From the NCBI GenBank assembly GCA_044360285.1, contig JBIKKP010000008.1:1-46041 (forward strand): 46,041 nt of DNA, written 5' to 3'. Positions 25,158 through 33,754 of this stretch are shown in pieces. Each line of letters opens with the position of its first letter. Position 1 is the stretch's first letter. Position numbers and translations under genes: made by a program. This stretch comes from UBA2645 sp044360285. Its GTDB lineage: Bacteria > Pseudomonadota > Alphaproteobacteria > Rickettsiales > UBA1997. The notes beneath the pieces were generated by a model that did not search any database, had not been told where the DNA came from, and saw only the letters and a list, made by a program, of their open reading frames with translations.

Positions 25158-26184
25158 TTTTATACCAATTATAGGTTTTAGTTATTGCTTCACCAAGGTC
25201 GGTAAATTCGCTTAAATTCAGCTCCCGTTTAGCTTTTTCAATCGATGGAATGTAGCGCGAACTTAGACTAGTATTTGCGGCATTTTGATCGCTGCAAACA
25301 ACATTCAAGCCAGAGCCAACAAGGCTTTGGACGGAATTTGCTAAATCTTGGATGGAAATTTCGGTACTTGAGCCGACGTTAAAAACCGAATTTTTTGGCG
25401 CTAGAAATAAAATTTTTAGCAGCCAAATGGCCAAATCAACCGAGTAAAGATAAGAGCGAAAGACCTGCTGGCGCGACTTCAACACCAAATCTTTTTTGTT
25501 AGCGGCGTCACGAATGAAATTTCCAATTGCGTAATGTCCATCAAAATTCATGTGCGGACCAACGAAGCTGTAGCAGCGCGCAATTTTTACATCGAGCGAA
25601 AATTGTGCAGAAAAAATCGTACAAAGCATTTCACCCAAACGTTTCGCCTCGCCGTAAACTGAAGAAACTTTAGTTAAATCTGGCGCAGTTAAATCAGTTT
25701 CTTCACGCGTTTTTACGTCAGAATTTTGGCTGCCATAAATTGCCCCAGAGCTCAAATATAGAAATTTACAGGACCGCTTGGAGCGAGCAATTTCAAGCAA
25801 ATTGACGCATCCAACATAATTTTCGTGCAGAAATTTCTGAGCAGAATTTTCAAAAGCTTCTGGTTTTGTGTCGCAAGCAGCGTGAATTAAATAATCGAGC
25901 TCGCCTTGAAATTCCCTGAGGTCGGCAATGTTTGATTCGATGATTTTAGTAAGTTTTTTTGCCGCTGGAAATTTCTTGATGAAGTTTTCTTTATCGCGCG
26001 AAACAGCGCAGATCTTCATTCCAAAGCCATGCTTCTCTTCTAAAAAAAGCAAAGCTTCGAGCAAATTTTTACCAAAAAAGCCACTCGCCCCGGTGATTAA
26101 AAAACTTTTGCCGCGAAAAAAATCCGCACACGAAGCAAGATGTTTTTCAACTAATTCAAAATCGTCCTTGGCAAGCGAAAACAT
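25114..26184 (-). CDS. NAD-dependent epimerase/dehydratase (candidate CDP-4-keto-sugar reductase or epimerase)
   Basis: A 356-residue extended short-chain dehydrogenase. The Rossmann motif TGASGFFG lies at 31-38, LYLSSGAIYG near 142-151, and the catalytic Y177xxxK181 in YGEAK. Between rfbF and the rfbH-like gene, the expected role is reduction or epimerisation of the CDP-4-keto-6-deoxy sugar, as in CDP-abequose or CDP-paratose synthases. The final 13 codons (SSNTCRGTGDKA and neighbours) overlap the rfbF start in another frame, so the natural C-terminus may be an extension by stop loss. The exact substrate is undetermined. Confidence 0.78.
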   Translation of the reverse strand: MFSLAKDDFELVEKHLASCADFFRGKSFLITGASGFFGKNLLEALLFLEEKHGFGMKICAVSRDKENFIKKFPAAKKLTKIIESNIADLREFQGELDYLIHAACDTKPEAFENSAQKFLHENYVGCVNLLEIARSKRSCKFLYLSSGAIYGSQNSDVKTREETDLTAPDLTKVSSVYGEAKRLGEMLCTIFSAQFSLDVKIARCYSFVGPHMNFDGHYAIGNFIRDAANKKDLVLKSRQQVFRSYLYSVDLAIWLLKILFLAPKNSVFNVGSSTEISIQDLANSVQSLVGSGLNVVCSDQNAANTSLSSRYIPSIEKAKRELNLSEFTDLGEAITKTYNWYKNESSNTCRGTGDKA

Positions 26185-27377
26185 TATTTTTTGCTGCTTA
26201 AGAATTCTTCGATAACTCCATGCATATGAGCAAACATCTCGTCATTCAAACCGTGGTGACAAGCCAGCAAAGTGCCGCCGCGCATGATGTCGTCGGCGTT
26301 AGAAAGATCTTTTGATTTACGCATTTCGATATTTTTAAAGCCCGGCTGACGTGTGATATTTCCGGTGAAAACGACGCGAGTTTGGATATTTCTTTTTTCC
26401 AAGAAAATTTGGAAATCCTTACGCTCAAATGGCGCAGATTTTTTAACGATGATTGGAAAGGCCAGCCAGCCAGTGCGAACGCCTTTTGTTTCTTCCGGCA
26501 ACACAAAAAATTCTTCGTATTTTTTGAAGAAGTTGATTTGTTTTTGATAATTTCTGCGACGCGTTTCGATGTTATTTTCTAAATCTTTAAGTTGTTCCAA
26601 CCCAAACGCCGCACCGATTTCCGAGCCTTCCAAATTATAGCCAATCGTTTCGAAAACGAATTTTGCGTCATATTTAATACCATCAACATCAACGTTGAAA
26701 CGATTCTCAATTGCTTCCGATTTTTCGTCAAAAATTGACGAGCTTCTTCCCCAAGAGCGCAAAAGTTTTGCGCGACGAGCATGCTCTGGATCGTTGACGC
26801 ACAAAGCTCCACCATTTCCGGCGCAATTGATGATGTGCGAGCCATAGAAGCTGGTAATCGACATATCGGCCCAGTGTCCGCTTGATTTGCCATTCAAAGT
26901 TCCGCCCAAAGTATCAGCAGAATCTTCCAGAATTTTCAGATTATGGCGCTTAGCGATTTCAGCGATTTTGTCCCACTCGCAAACATTTCCAATCAGGTTT
27001 GGAGCCACAATTGCCACGGTTTTTGGCGAAATCATTTCCTCAATTTTTGCCGGGTCGATGCAATAATTCGCAACACCAACATCAACAAAAACCGGCACCA
27101 AGCCAGCCTTCACAATTGACCCAACTGTCGTTGAAAAAGTAAGCGCCGGAGTAATCACCTCAGAGCCCGGCTTAAAACCAAAAGCTTCCATGCCAATATA
27201 AAGCGCTGAAGAGCCAGAATTGACGTAGAGACAATGTTTTTTATCAAAAAGCGCGGCGATTTTCGCTTCAAATTCGCGCGCATATTTTCCCATCTGCGTT
27301 CCTTCTTTGAGGCAACGCACAACTGCGTCGATTTCCTTTTGTCCGTAGACGGTTTTGGCGTAAGAGACTGAGATCAT
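26184..27377 (-). CDS. rfbH: RfbH/E1-like PLP-dependent sugar 3-dehydrase without Fe-S cysteines
   Basis: A 397-residue DegT/DnrJ-fold protein. The usual PLP lysine is replaced by histidine: SITSFYGSH with H181, as in E1 (RfbH/AscC) and ColD, which remove the C3 hydroxyl instead of transferring an amino group. D152 in LEDSAD is the pyridine-nitrogen aspartate. The loop that in E1 carries cluster cysteines (after RSWGR, 208-228) contains none here, so a [2Fe-2S] cluster seems absent. It may therefore act like ColD, with glutamate and PMP. It overlaps the epimerase gene by one base. Confidence 0.75.
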   Translation of the reverse strand: MISVSYAKTVYGQKEIDAVVRCLKEGTQMGKYAREFEAKIAALFDKKHCLYVNSGSSALYIGMEAFGFKPGSEVITPALTFSTTVGSIVKAGLVPVFVDVGVANYCIDPAKIEEMISPKTVAIVAPNLIGNVCEWDKIAEIAKRHNLKILEDSADTLGGTLNGKSSGHWADMSITSFYGSHIINCAGNGGALCVNDPEHARRAKLLRSWGRSSSIFDEKSEAIENRFNVDVDGIKYDAKFVFETIGYNLEGSEIGAAFGLEQLKDLENNIETRRRNYQKQINFFKKYEEFFVLPEETKGVRTGWLAFPIIVKKSAPFERKDFQIFLEKRNIQTRVVFTGNITRQPGFKNIEMRKSKDLSNADDIMRGGTLLACHHGLNDEMFAHMHGVIEEFLSSKK

Positions 27378-27406
27378 TGCTCTAAGATTAAGTTAAAAAA
27401 TTGCGT

Positions 27407-27444
27407 AAAAAAAACTTGGCAAAGAAGTTAAATCCAACTTTACC
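27407..27444 (-). terminator. Possible weak terminator after the GT-C gene
   Basis: On the minus strand an imperfect hairpin (27418-27444, outer pairs GGTA/TGCC and inner AAGTT/AACTT) is followed by eight T residues. It lies in the only sizeable gap (77 nt) of the LPS block and could reduce read-through from the glycosyltransferases into the rfbH-like gene. The stem has bulges, so strength is doubtful. Confidence 0.35.
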
Positions 27445-27454
27445 AAAACAAATT

Positions 27455-29041
27455 TCACTTTTTGTAAATTGATATTGTCACATCATCATCGCTTAACTTT
27501 CTTTCCAAGCTTAAATGATGGTCTTTTACATATTTTTTCAACCTTTCATTTTCTAGATGCGGCTTTCCGTTAACTGAATAAAGCTCATTGAGCATAACGT
27601 AATTTGGCTGAAATTCCTCAATTTGATTAGTGCCGCAGCCTTGCCAATAGTGACATCCGATATTTCTCATATTTTGCGGCAAAGCGACGTGGTGGTCGAA
27701 AGCCAAACGATCATTTGGCGTAAGGTTTTGTTTTACATATTCGTAGCTTTGATAGGCGGCAGATTTTTTGTAAAAAAACCTGGTAATGACTTGTGGAACA
27801 ACTTGGCAAATGTTGAGCGCTAAGGTCAAAATAATAAAATAAGCCAAAAAGATATTAGCAATTTTTCTGCAATAATTTTTCTGCACAAAATTACAAACCA
27901 CCAAAAAATTGAGAATAAAAAATGGGTAAACCGGCTGCAGATATTGCGATTCGATTAGCAAACGATTGAAGGCAGCAATTAACAGCAAAATTATCCAAGC
28001 AAAAACGGTATTAAAAACCGCCAAAAGATATTGAGATTTTTTGTCGCAGAAATAACTCCTCAAGCCAATAAAGAGAATGAATGGCGAGGTAATAAAGAAA
28101 AAATTAAGCAAAGGAATTTTTAAGCAGAGATCAAGCCACTTTCCAAAAGATTCCTCTATTGTTATGGCATATGGACCATTAATAAAAACTTCACGCTGCT
28201 GCGTTTGATATTGCAGAAATTCCGGTAATTCCAAAATCGCATTTGGATGAATTACAAACAGCGTTAAAACTGCTATGGCGGCGGTCTTAGAGAGTTTTTC
28301 TACGAACTCTTTTGAGGCGATAAATTCGAAATATTTTTTTCTGCTACTAACGCAATAAAAGTGAAAAAACAGAAACAGAATTGGCAGCGCAATGAAGAAA
28401 AAAATCTGTTTGCTTAGCGATGCTAAAACCAAAAAAATCAGCCCCAGTAAATACAGCTTGCGACTTGGCTCTTTTATGAATTCAAGCAAAACCAGCATCG
28501 CTAAAAATATGAATAAAGAGCCTGTGGTTTCTGGATGAATGAAGTAAAAAAACTTAAACCCAACTGGAGAGAAAATATAAAAAAGTGCAGCAAGCAGAGC
28601 TAAAAATTCATTTTTGAATAACTTTTTAACAAGCTGGTGAAAAGCAGCAAGAGAGGCTAGTCCTATGACGAAGAGAATAAACCTGATGGCAAAATAAAGA
28701 AAAAATTTACTCTCAATTGCGAAGGTCAGCAAGAATATCTTTATTGGCAGCAACAGAAAAAAATTCAGCGAAAAATAGGTCCAGCCATAAAATTTGCTGT
28801 GATAACCAGCATGCATATTGTAGGACCGCAGCAGCGTCTGCATGGCTTCAATATGACTTCCTGGATCGTTTTCATATGCACCGATTAAGCCGATATCTTC
28901 AAGCAAAATAAAAGCATGTGGCAGGTAAAAAGCAGAAAATAAGAATAACAAAAACAGCAAAATTTTATCTGCCGCAATTTCTTGCCAAGCCTTGGTAAGA
29001 AAGAGCGAAATGCCGGGGGTTTTGAGACACGCTTTAAACAT
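27455..29041 (-). CDS. Polytopic GT-C glycosyltransferase (family 39-like)
   Basis: A 528-residue membrane protein with about ten or more hydrophobic segments through residue 430 and a soluble tail. The first periplasmic loop contains YENDPGSH (56-63) with the acidic residue expected in GT-C enzymes, which use polyprenyl-phosphate sugars. I chose the ATG at 29041 because GAGGAG lies about 10 nt upstream; an ATG-less extension to 29077 would overlap the previous gene more. It overlaps the GtrB-like gene by 8 nt, so the two probably form a sugar-modification module. Confidence 0.75.
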   Translation of the reverse strand: MFKACLKTPGISLFLTKAWQEIAADKILLFLLFLFSAFYLPHAFILLEDIGLIGAYENDPGSHIEAMQTLLRSYNMHAGYHSKFYGWTYFSLNFFLLLPIKIFLLTFAIESKFFLYFAIRFILFVIGLASLAAFHQLVKKLFKNEFLALLAALFYIFSPVGFKFFYFIHPETTGSLFIFLAMLVLLEFIKEPSRKLYLLGLIFLVLASLSKQIFFFIALPILFLFFHFYCVSSRKKYFEFIASKEFVEKLSKTAAIAVLTLFVIHPNAILELPEFLQYQTQQREVFINGPYAITIEESFGKWLDLCLKIPLLNFFFITSPFILFIGLRSYFCDKKSQYLLAVFNTVFAWIILLLIAAFNRLLIESQYLQPVYPFFILNFLVVCNFVQKNYCRKIANIFLAYFIILTLALNICQVVPQVITRFFYKKSAAYQSYEYVKQNLTPNDRLAFDHHVALPQNMRNIGCHYWQGCGTNQIEEFQPNYVMLNELYSVNGKPHLENERLKKYVKDHHLSLERKLSDDDVTISIYKK

Positions 29042-29993
29042 TTTTCCGCTCCTCGATTCCAACCAATTGATCAACAATGAATAATGGCCTTCCTTTTACT
29101 TCGCTGTAAATCAAACCAACATATTCACCAAGCAAACCGATCAACAAAAACATCACACCAAAAAGCAGAAGGATTAGGCAAATTATGGTTCCAAAGCCGT
29201 TAAACGGGGGATTATTGTGAAAAACCGCATATTGGACAACGAAGTAAATTATCCCCAAGAATGAAATTGAAGAAGTGACTAAACCAAGGAAGCTAGAGAT
29301 TCGCAACGGAAAGTTCGAATAAGAAAAAATACCACGCAAAGCTAGAGCAATCGTAGCAAAAGTATGCGCCTTTGAACTGCCACCTGCCCTTTTGAGATTT
29401 CTGTCATATTCAATTCCAATAGACTTGTGATTGAGCCAGGCGAACAAGCCGCGCAGAAATTTATTTTGCTCGGTAATGTTATTTATCTCGCGATAAACCC
29501 GCTTATCAACCAAGCGAAAATCAGCAACATTTTTTGGCACGACGTTATTGGTCAGTTTATTGATCAGCAGATAAAATAGCTTCGAGTTCATCCTGCGAAT
29601 AAAACTGCCCTGACGTGCTCGCGTAACACCGTAGACATGCTTGTAGCCCTCTTCCCATTTTTGCAAAAATTGCGTAAATAAATACGGAGGGTCCTCCAAA
29701 TCTGCGTAAGTAATTATTGCCGCGTCTCCTTTAGCAAAGCGCAGACCAGCACTAATTCCGCCATCTCCACCGCAATTTCGAGTCAACTTCACAATTTTAA
29801 ATCGCGGATCTTTTTGGTTAATTTTCAGCAACTTAGCAAACGTATCGTCATAAGATCCGTTTTCAGTAATAATCACCTCAAAATCATATTTCGTGATTGG
29901 GTCTATAACCGCCACCAGAGCGGCATAGAGCTTATCGACGCATTCCTCTTCATTATATGCCGGAATAACAACAGATATCAATTTTTTGTGCAT
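29034..29993 (-). CDS. GtrB/DPM1-like polyprenyl-phosphate glycosyltransferase
   Basis: A 319-residue GT2 protein. The GT-A start ISVVIPAYNEEECVDKLY is followed by ITENGSYDDT and the metal-site region ITYADLEDPP. Two membrane helices occupy about residues 230-300, and GLLGEYVGLIYSEVKGRP is the C-terminal signature of GtrB-type enzymes. These move a sugar from a nucleotide donor onto undecaprenyl phosphate at the inner membrane. The coupled GT-C gene downstream would use that lipid-linked sugar. No GtrA-type flippase is seen nearby. Confidence 0.85.
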   Translation of the reverse strand: MHKKLISVVIPAYNEEECVDKLYAALVAVIDPITKYDFEVIITENGSYDDTFAKLLKINQKDPRFKIVKLTRNCGGDGGISAGLRFAKGDAAIITYADLEDPPYLFTQFLQKWEEGYKHVYGVTRARQGSFIRRMNSKLFYLLINKLTNNVVPKNVADFRLVDKRVYREINNITEQNKFLRGLFAWLNHKSIGIEYDRNLKRAGGSSKAHTFATIALALRGIFSYSNFPLRISSFLGLVTSSISFLGIIYFVVQYAVFHNNPPFNGFGTIICLILLLFGVMFLLIGLLGEYVGLIYSEVKGRPLFIVDQLVGIEERKNV

Positions 29994-29998
29994 AATAA

Positions 29999-31141
29999 TT
30001 ACGAATTTTCGAACATACGAAATCTTGCTAAAAAGAAGTAATCAGCGAAATAGTTGCTCAATTTTTTTAACTTTTTTGCGACAGATTTCTTAATTCTTTG
30101 CAAGAAATTTTTCCTCCGTCTTGTTGGCTCCAAACCAGATTTTGGCAGAAAAAATTCTTCTTTTTTAATTTTTTTAAACTGCGGTTTAAAGCTACTTAAA
30201 CCTGATTTCGCATCATCTTCTGTGATTTGCGTAATGAGATTAAAAAGATTATATTCATCCATCACCAAATCCCGCGCTTTTAAAGCTTCGGCAAGATTTT
30301 TTTCGTAAAAATTCCCTTCAATTAATTTTTCAATTTTCGCAATCGCCGTTTTTGGATAGCGAATGTCAATCATACTCACCTGCTCTTCGCTGAAAAAATC
30401 GCGAATATTTGTTGCACCACAGTAAATTGGATGAGTTAACACCATCAGCGGATCCATCAACTTTTCCGTCCAATAATTTGGCCCAGAAAAATTCTCTAAA
30501 GCGATGTGATATTTATATGGCGCAACGCCGTCCCACTTATCAACAATTGGCCGAACTCCAGAACCAAACCAATCGACCTTATCTTTGAAATGTTCCTGCA
30601 ATTTTTTACAAAAATCGTAACGCGCTTTGTGTCCTTCAGTAAAAATTTTCGCTGAACAAAAAACAGATAGAAGCTTTTCTTTTTTAATCTCTCTCAATTT
30701 TTTAAAATCATCATAACCAAGCCCAGCGCCGTTCCATTCGTCAAATTCGACCTGAGTTTTTATTGGATTTCCGGCATCAATCCACCAATTGATTGGCGGC
30801 TTTGATGAAAAAAATTTTCCATAACGAAAATCGCTGTGACATGTCGCAATGCGGCCAAACTGTTTTACAAATTCTTCGGAAGTATCGTAGCGCCTTATAG
30901 ATGGCGGCTCGGACGTCATTAAAATCAAGTTATTCGCATCAACTTCACAGCTTTCCTGCGCATCAAAAACATCACCAATCACAAACCAATAATCGGCTTT
31001 TTTTACGCTTTTATCATTCCAAAAAAACTCACAATTTTTCCAAATGTTTTTACGTCCTGGTAAAAATTTCGTAATCATTGGGTTGCTACCATCAGAGCTT
31101 GCAATTGCTGAGTCGCCGCAACTTATCTTTATTCTTTTCAC
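29999..31141 (-). CDS. GT10-like (alpha-1,3-fucosyltransferase family) glycosyltransferase
   Basis: A 380-residue protein whose central region YKYHIALENFSGPNYWTEKL (209-228) matches the donor-binding signature of GT10 enzymes (FENS...DYITEK), including E217, N218, E226 and K227. The C-terminus is very basic with a RIKKSVAKKLKK run and hydrophobic patches, suggesting membrane association as in Helicobacter fucosyltransferases. GT10 members usually take GDP-fucose; the donor here may differ because no GDP-fucose genes are in the window. It shares one base with the upstream GT2 stop and is 5 nt from the GtrB-like gene. Confidence 0.72.
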   Translation of the reverse strand: MKRIKISCGDSAIASSDGSNPMITKFLPGRKNIWKNCEFFWNDKSVKKADYWFVIGDVFDAQESCEVDANNLILMTSEPPSIRRYDTSEEFVKQFGRIATCHSDFRYGKFFSSKPPINWWIDAGNPIKTQVEFDEWNGAGLGYDDFKKLREIKKEKLLSVFCSAKIFTEGHKARYDFCKKLQEHFKDKVDWFGSGVRPIVDKWDGVAPYKYHIALENFSGPNYWTEKLMDPLMVLTHPIYCGATNIRDFFSEEQVSMIDIRYPKTAIAKIEKLIEGNFYEKNLAEALKARDLVMDEYNLFNLITQITEDDAKSGLSSFKPQFKKIKKEEFFLPKSGLEPTRRRKNFLQRIKKSVAKKLKKLSNYFADYFFLARFRMFENS

Positions 31142-31980
31142 TAATCGCCAAACCTCTTTTTAAGCTTCTTTTTTGCCTTGGAAATCAAACGCAATTTAGA
31201 GAAAAAACCATAACCTCTTAAACCCGCTTTTTTCAAAATTTCCACCTGCTCTTTTTGCATATCTTTACACGATGGCTTCACTTCATTTTCTTTGTCGCCG
31301 AGACTTTTTTCCCAAACTTTTATATTCTCTTCGCGACTAAGATGCATCTTGGTTTGGCGCCAATTATAAATTGAACGCGGTGAAGAAACTAAACGTCCGC
31401 GTAAAGCCATATTGCACAAAAAAACGTGATCATTGCCAAGCATGGCTTTCAGAGGATATTGCTGAGCCAACTTTGTATGAAAAACACCAAACAAACCCGA
31501 AACCTCATGAAGATGCGAAATCAGTGTATAAACACGCGTTGAAGCATAATCGCTAACAAGTCTTTCGCTAAACCAACAATCAAACATTCCAATCACTTCA
31601 TCATCATTATCAACGTAACGCGCTGTTGGATAGCATCCAGAAGCATCACTACATTCCAGCATGTGAATTGCATTTTGCGTGTAAGCTTCATCGATAAAAT
31701 CATGGCCGCCCATCCACATGAAATATTTGGTTTTTGCGGCATTTAAAACGAAGTTGAAATTGTTCGTGCCACCAATGTTTCGAGGCTGGCGTACATATTG
31801 CAGATTCGGATATTTCTGCGCCAATTCTTCACAAATTTTTTGCGTATTATCCGTTGAAGCGTTGTCCGAAACAATCACGCAGGCTGCTTGATTTATGCAG
31901 GATTCGATGGTTTTTCGGATATATTTTTCTTCGTTGAAGGCAGGAATCCCAATGGTTATCAGCTCTTTGTAATATTTCAT
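31141..31980 (-). CDS. Family 2 glycosyltransferase
   Basis: A 279-residue soluble GT-A enzyme: ITIGIPAFNEEKYIRKTIES at the N-terminus, VSDNASTDNT as the nucleotide-binding stretch, and YFMWMGGHD in the place of the metal-binding DxD. The C-terminal 20 residues are lysine/arginine-rich and may touch the membrane. It probably adds one sugar to the LPS O-chain or core. It overlaps rfbG by 4 nt and the GT10-like gene by one base. Donor and acceptor are unknown. Confidence 0.82.
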   Translation of the reverse strand: MKYYKELITIGIPAFNEEKYIRKTIESCINQAACVIVSDNASTDNTQKICEELAQKYPNLQYVRQPRNIGGTNNFNFVLNAAKTKYFMWMGGHDFIDEAYTQNAIHMLECSDASGCYPTARYVDNDDEVIGMFDCWFSERLVSDYASTRVYTLISHLHEVSGLFGVFHTKLAQQYPLKAMLGNDHVFLCNMALRGRLVSSPRSIYNWRQTKMHLSREENIKVWEKSLGDKENEVKPSCKDMQKEQVEILKKAGLRGYGFFSKLRLISKAKKKLKKRFGD

Positions 31981-33038
31981 TTTTTAGAAAAATTCTCGAT
32001 TTGCGTTATGGTGAACTCAAAAGCTTTCGCAGGATTTTGCAGATAATTTTTATACCAGCTTGCGCTCCAAGAAAGCGCTTCGCCAAAAGTTAATTTTGGC
32101 CGCCAATTTAATTCTTTTTTCGCCCGCGAATTATTCAGCTTAAGAATTCCTGCTTCGTGTAAAACCTTGTCCTCCTTGACCTCGTAAGCACCTTCTCCAA
32201 TATTTTCGATAAAAATTTTCGTCAGAGTTTCAACATCTTGCTGCGCTTCTGCATCTGGTCCAAAATTGTAAGCCTTAGAAAAATCCTCGCCATTTTCGTA
32301 AAGCTTTTTGGTCAAAAGCAAATAACCAAAAAGCGGCTCAAGTACGTGCTGCCAAGGGCGAATGGCTTTTGGGTTACGCAACTCAACTTTTTTTCCAATC
32401 CGAATTGCGCGAAAAATATCAGGAACAATTCGATCCACACAAAAGTCGCCGCCGCCAATAACGTTACCGGCGCGCGCTGAGGCCAAAGCAATTTTTTCTT
32501 TGGTAAAAAATGAGCGGCGATAAGAAGAAGTTAAAATTTCGGCGCAGGCTTTGCTGGCAGAATAAGGATCGTAACCACCAAGTGCATCCTCTTCGCTGTA
32601 GGCGTAATCGGTTTCGCGATTTTCGTAACATTTGTCGGTGGTGATGTTTAAGAAAGCTTTCACGCTGCCTGATTTTCGAGCCGCTTCAAAAACATTAAGC
32701 GTGCCCATAACATTAGTTTGAAAAGTGTCGCGAGGATTTGTGTAAGAAGGTCTCACAAGAGATTGCGCAGCAAAATGGATGACGATTTCTGGCTGAAAAT
32801 TTTTTAGCGCGGCAGAAATTTCTTCTTGATTGCAAATGTCACCAAACAGCGATTTATCTAACTTCGCACCAATTCCTAAAATGTTAAAAAGGCTTTCATT
32901 TTCTGGCTTCAAAGAAAATCCGCAAACTTTTGCACCCATTAAATTGAGCCACAAAGAAAGCCATGCACCCTTGAAACCGGTGTGTCCAGTTAGGAAAACT
33001 TTTTTGCCACGGTAAAAATTTTCAAGATTTTGCGTCAT
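31977..33038 (-). CDS. rfbG: CDP-glucose 4,6-dehydratase
   Basis: RfbG turns CDP-glucose into CDP-4-keto-6-deoxyglucose with bound NAD. The start FLTGHTGFKGAWLSLWL (15-31) is diagnostic for this enzyme as opposed to RfbB. T134-D135-K136 in TTDKCYEN and Y159xxxK163 in YDPYSASKACAE form the active site. At 353 residues it is full length. It is the partner of rfbF at 24378, with three glycosyltransferases and a GT-C gene between. Its ATG shares one base with the ABC ATPase stop. Confidence 0.95.
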   Translation of the reverse strand: MTQNLENFYRGKKVFLTGHTGFKGAWLSLWLNLMGAKVCGFSLKPENESLFNILGIGAKLDKSLFGDICNQEEISAALKNFQPEIVIHFAAQSLVRPSYTNPRDTFQTNVMGTLNVFEAARKSGSVKAFLNITTDKCYENRETDYAYSEEDALGGYDPYSASKACAEILTSSYRRSFFTKEKIALASARAGNVIGGGDFCVDRIVPDIFRAIRIGKKVELRNPKAIRPWQHVLEPLFGYLLLTKKLYENGEDFSKAYNFGPDAEAQQDVETLTKIFIENIGEGAYEVKEDKVLHEAGILKLNNSRAKKELNWRPKLTFGEALSWSASWYKNYLQNPAKAFEFTITQIENFSKK

Positions 33039-33754
33039 TAAATCTCCCCAATTTCCGCCAAAAACGCCTTATCCAAATTATCTTGGCGATGTTTGGCTTT
33101 AAAGGCTTGTGGGCTGCCGGTAAAAACTATTTCGCTGTTATTTAGCACGGCAATTGCATCGCATATTTCGTCCATGTCTGACAAAATATGCGACGAGAAA
33201 AAAACAGTTTTTTTGGCATTTTTATATGCGATCAACTCGCGCTTCAAAGCTATGCGCGCCTTGGGATCAAGGCCCGACATTGGCTCATCTAAAATCACCA
33301 ATTCAGCTTCCGACAAAAACACCGTCAAAAGGCCAAGTTTTTGCACCATTCCTTTTGAGTATTTAGAAATTTTTTCTTTGAGCATCTCGAAACGTAAATC
33401 GAGATTTAAGCAGATTTGGCGGGCTTTCGCGGCATCGAGTTTTTTGTGATAAAAACTCAAAACGAATTTTAAAAATTCCTCACCAGTTTGATGAATAGAC
33501 GGGTGGAACTTTTCTGGCAAATAACAAACTTTTTGGCGCGCCTGCGGCAGAACGCGCGAGACGCCAAAAATCTCAACTTCACCTTCATCTTGGTCGAGCA
33601 AATCGAGTATGATTTTTATCAGCGTCGTTTTGCCCTGCCCGTTTAGACCAATAAATCCAAAAATTTCGTTTGGCTTAACTTCAAGCGAAGCATCTTGCAA
33701 AACGTCTCTAGCAAAGGTTTTAGAGATGTTAGAAACTTTTAGCGGCAGCATCAA
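33038..33754 (-). CDS. ABC transporter ATP-binding protein (ABC-2/CcmA type), no adjacent permease
   Basis: A 238-residue ATPase: Walker A GLNGQGKTT (36-44), signature YSKGMVQKLGL, Walker B LVILDEP, and H-loop FFSSHILSD. This subfamily pairs with ABC-2 type membrane proteins that move lipids, polysaccharides, drugs or ions. No permease gene flanks it, so the partner must be encoded elsewhere. Position at the head of the LPS genes could hint at glycan export, but the sequence is closer to general ABC-2 ATPases than to Wzt. It overlaps hepT by 4 nt. Confidence 0.85.
   Translation of the reverse strand: MMLPLKVSNISKTFARDVLQDASLEVKPNEIFGFIGLNGQGKTTLIKIILDLLDQDEGEVEIFGVSRVLPQARQKVCYLPEKFHPSIHQTGEEFLKFVLSFYHKKLDAAKARQICLNLDLRFEMLKEKISKYSKGMVQKLGLLTVFLSEAELVILDEPMSGLDPKARIALKRELIAYKNAKKTVFFSSHILSDMDEICDAIAVLNNSEIVFTGSPQAFKAKHRQDNLDKAFLAEIGEI

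Noticed and set aside
33093..33449. 118-codon plus-strand open frame
   Set aside because: Antisense to the ABC ATPase gene.
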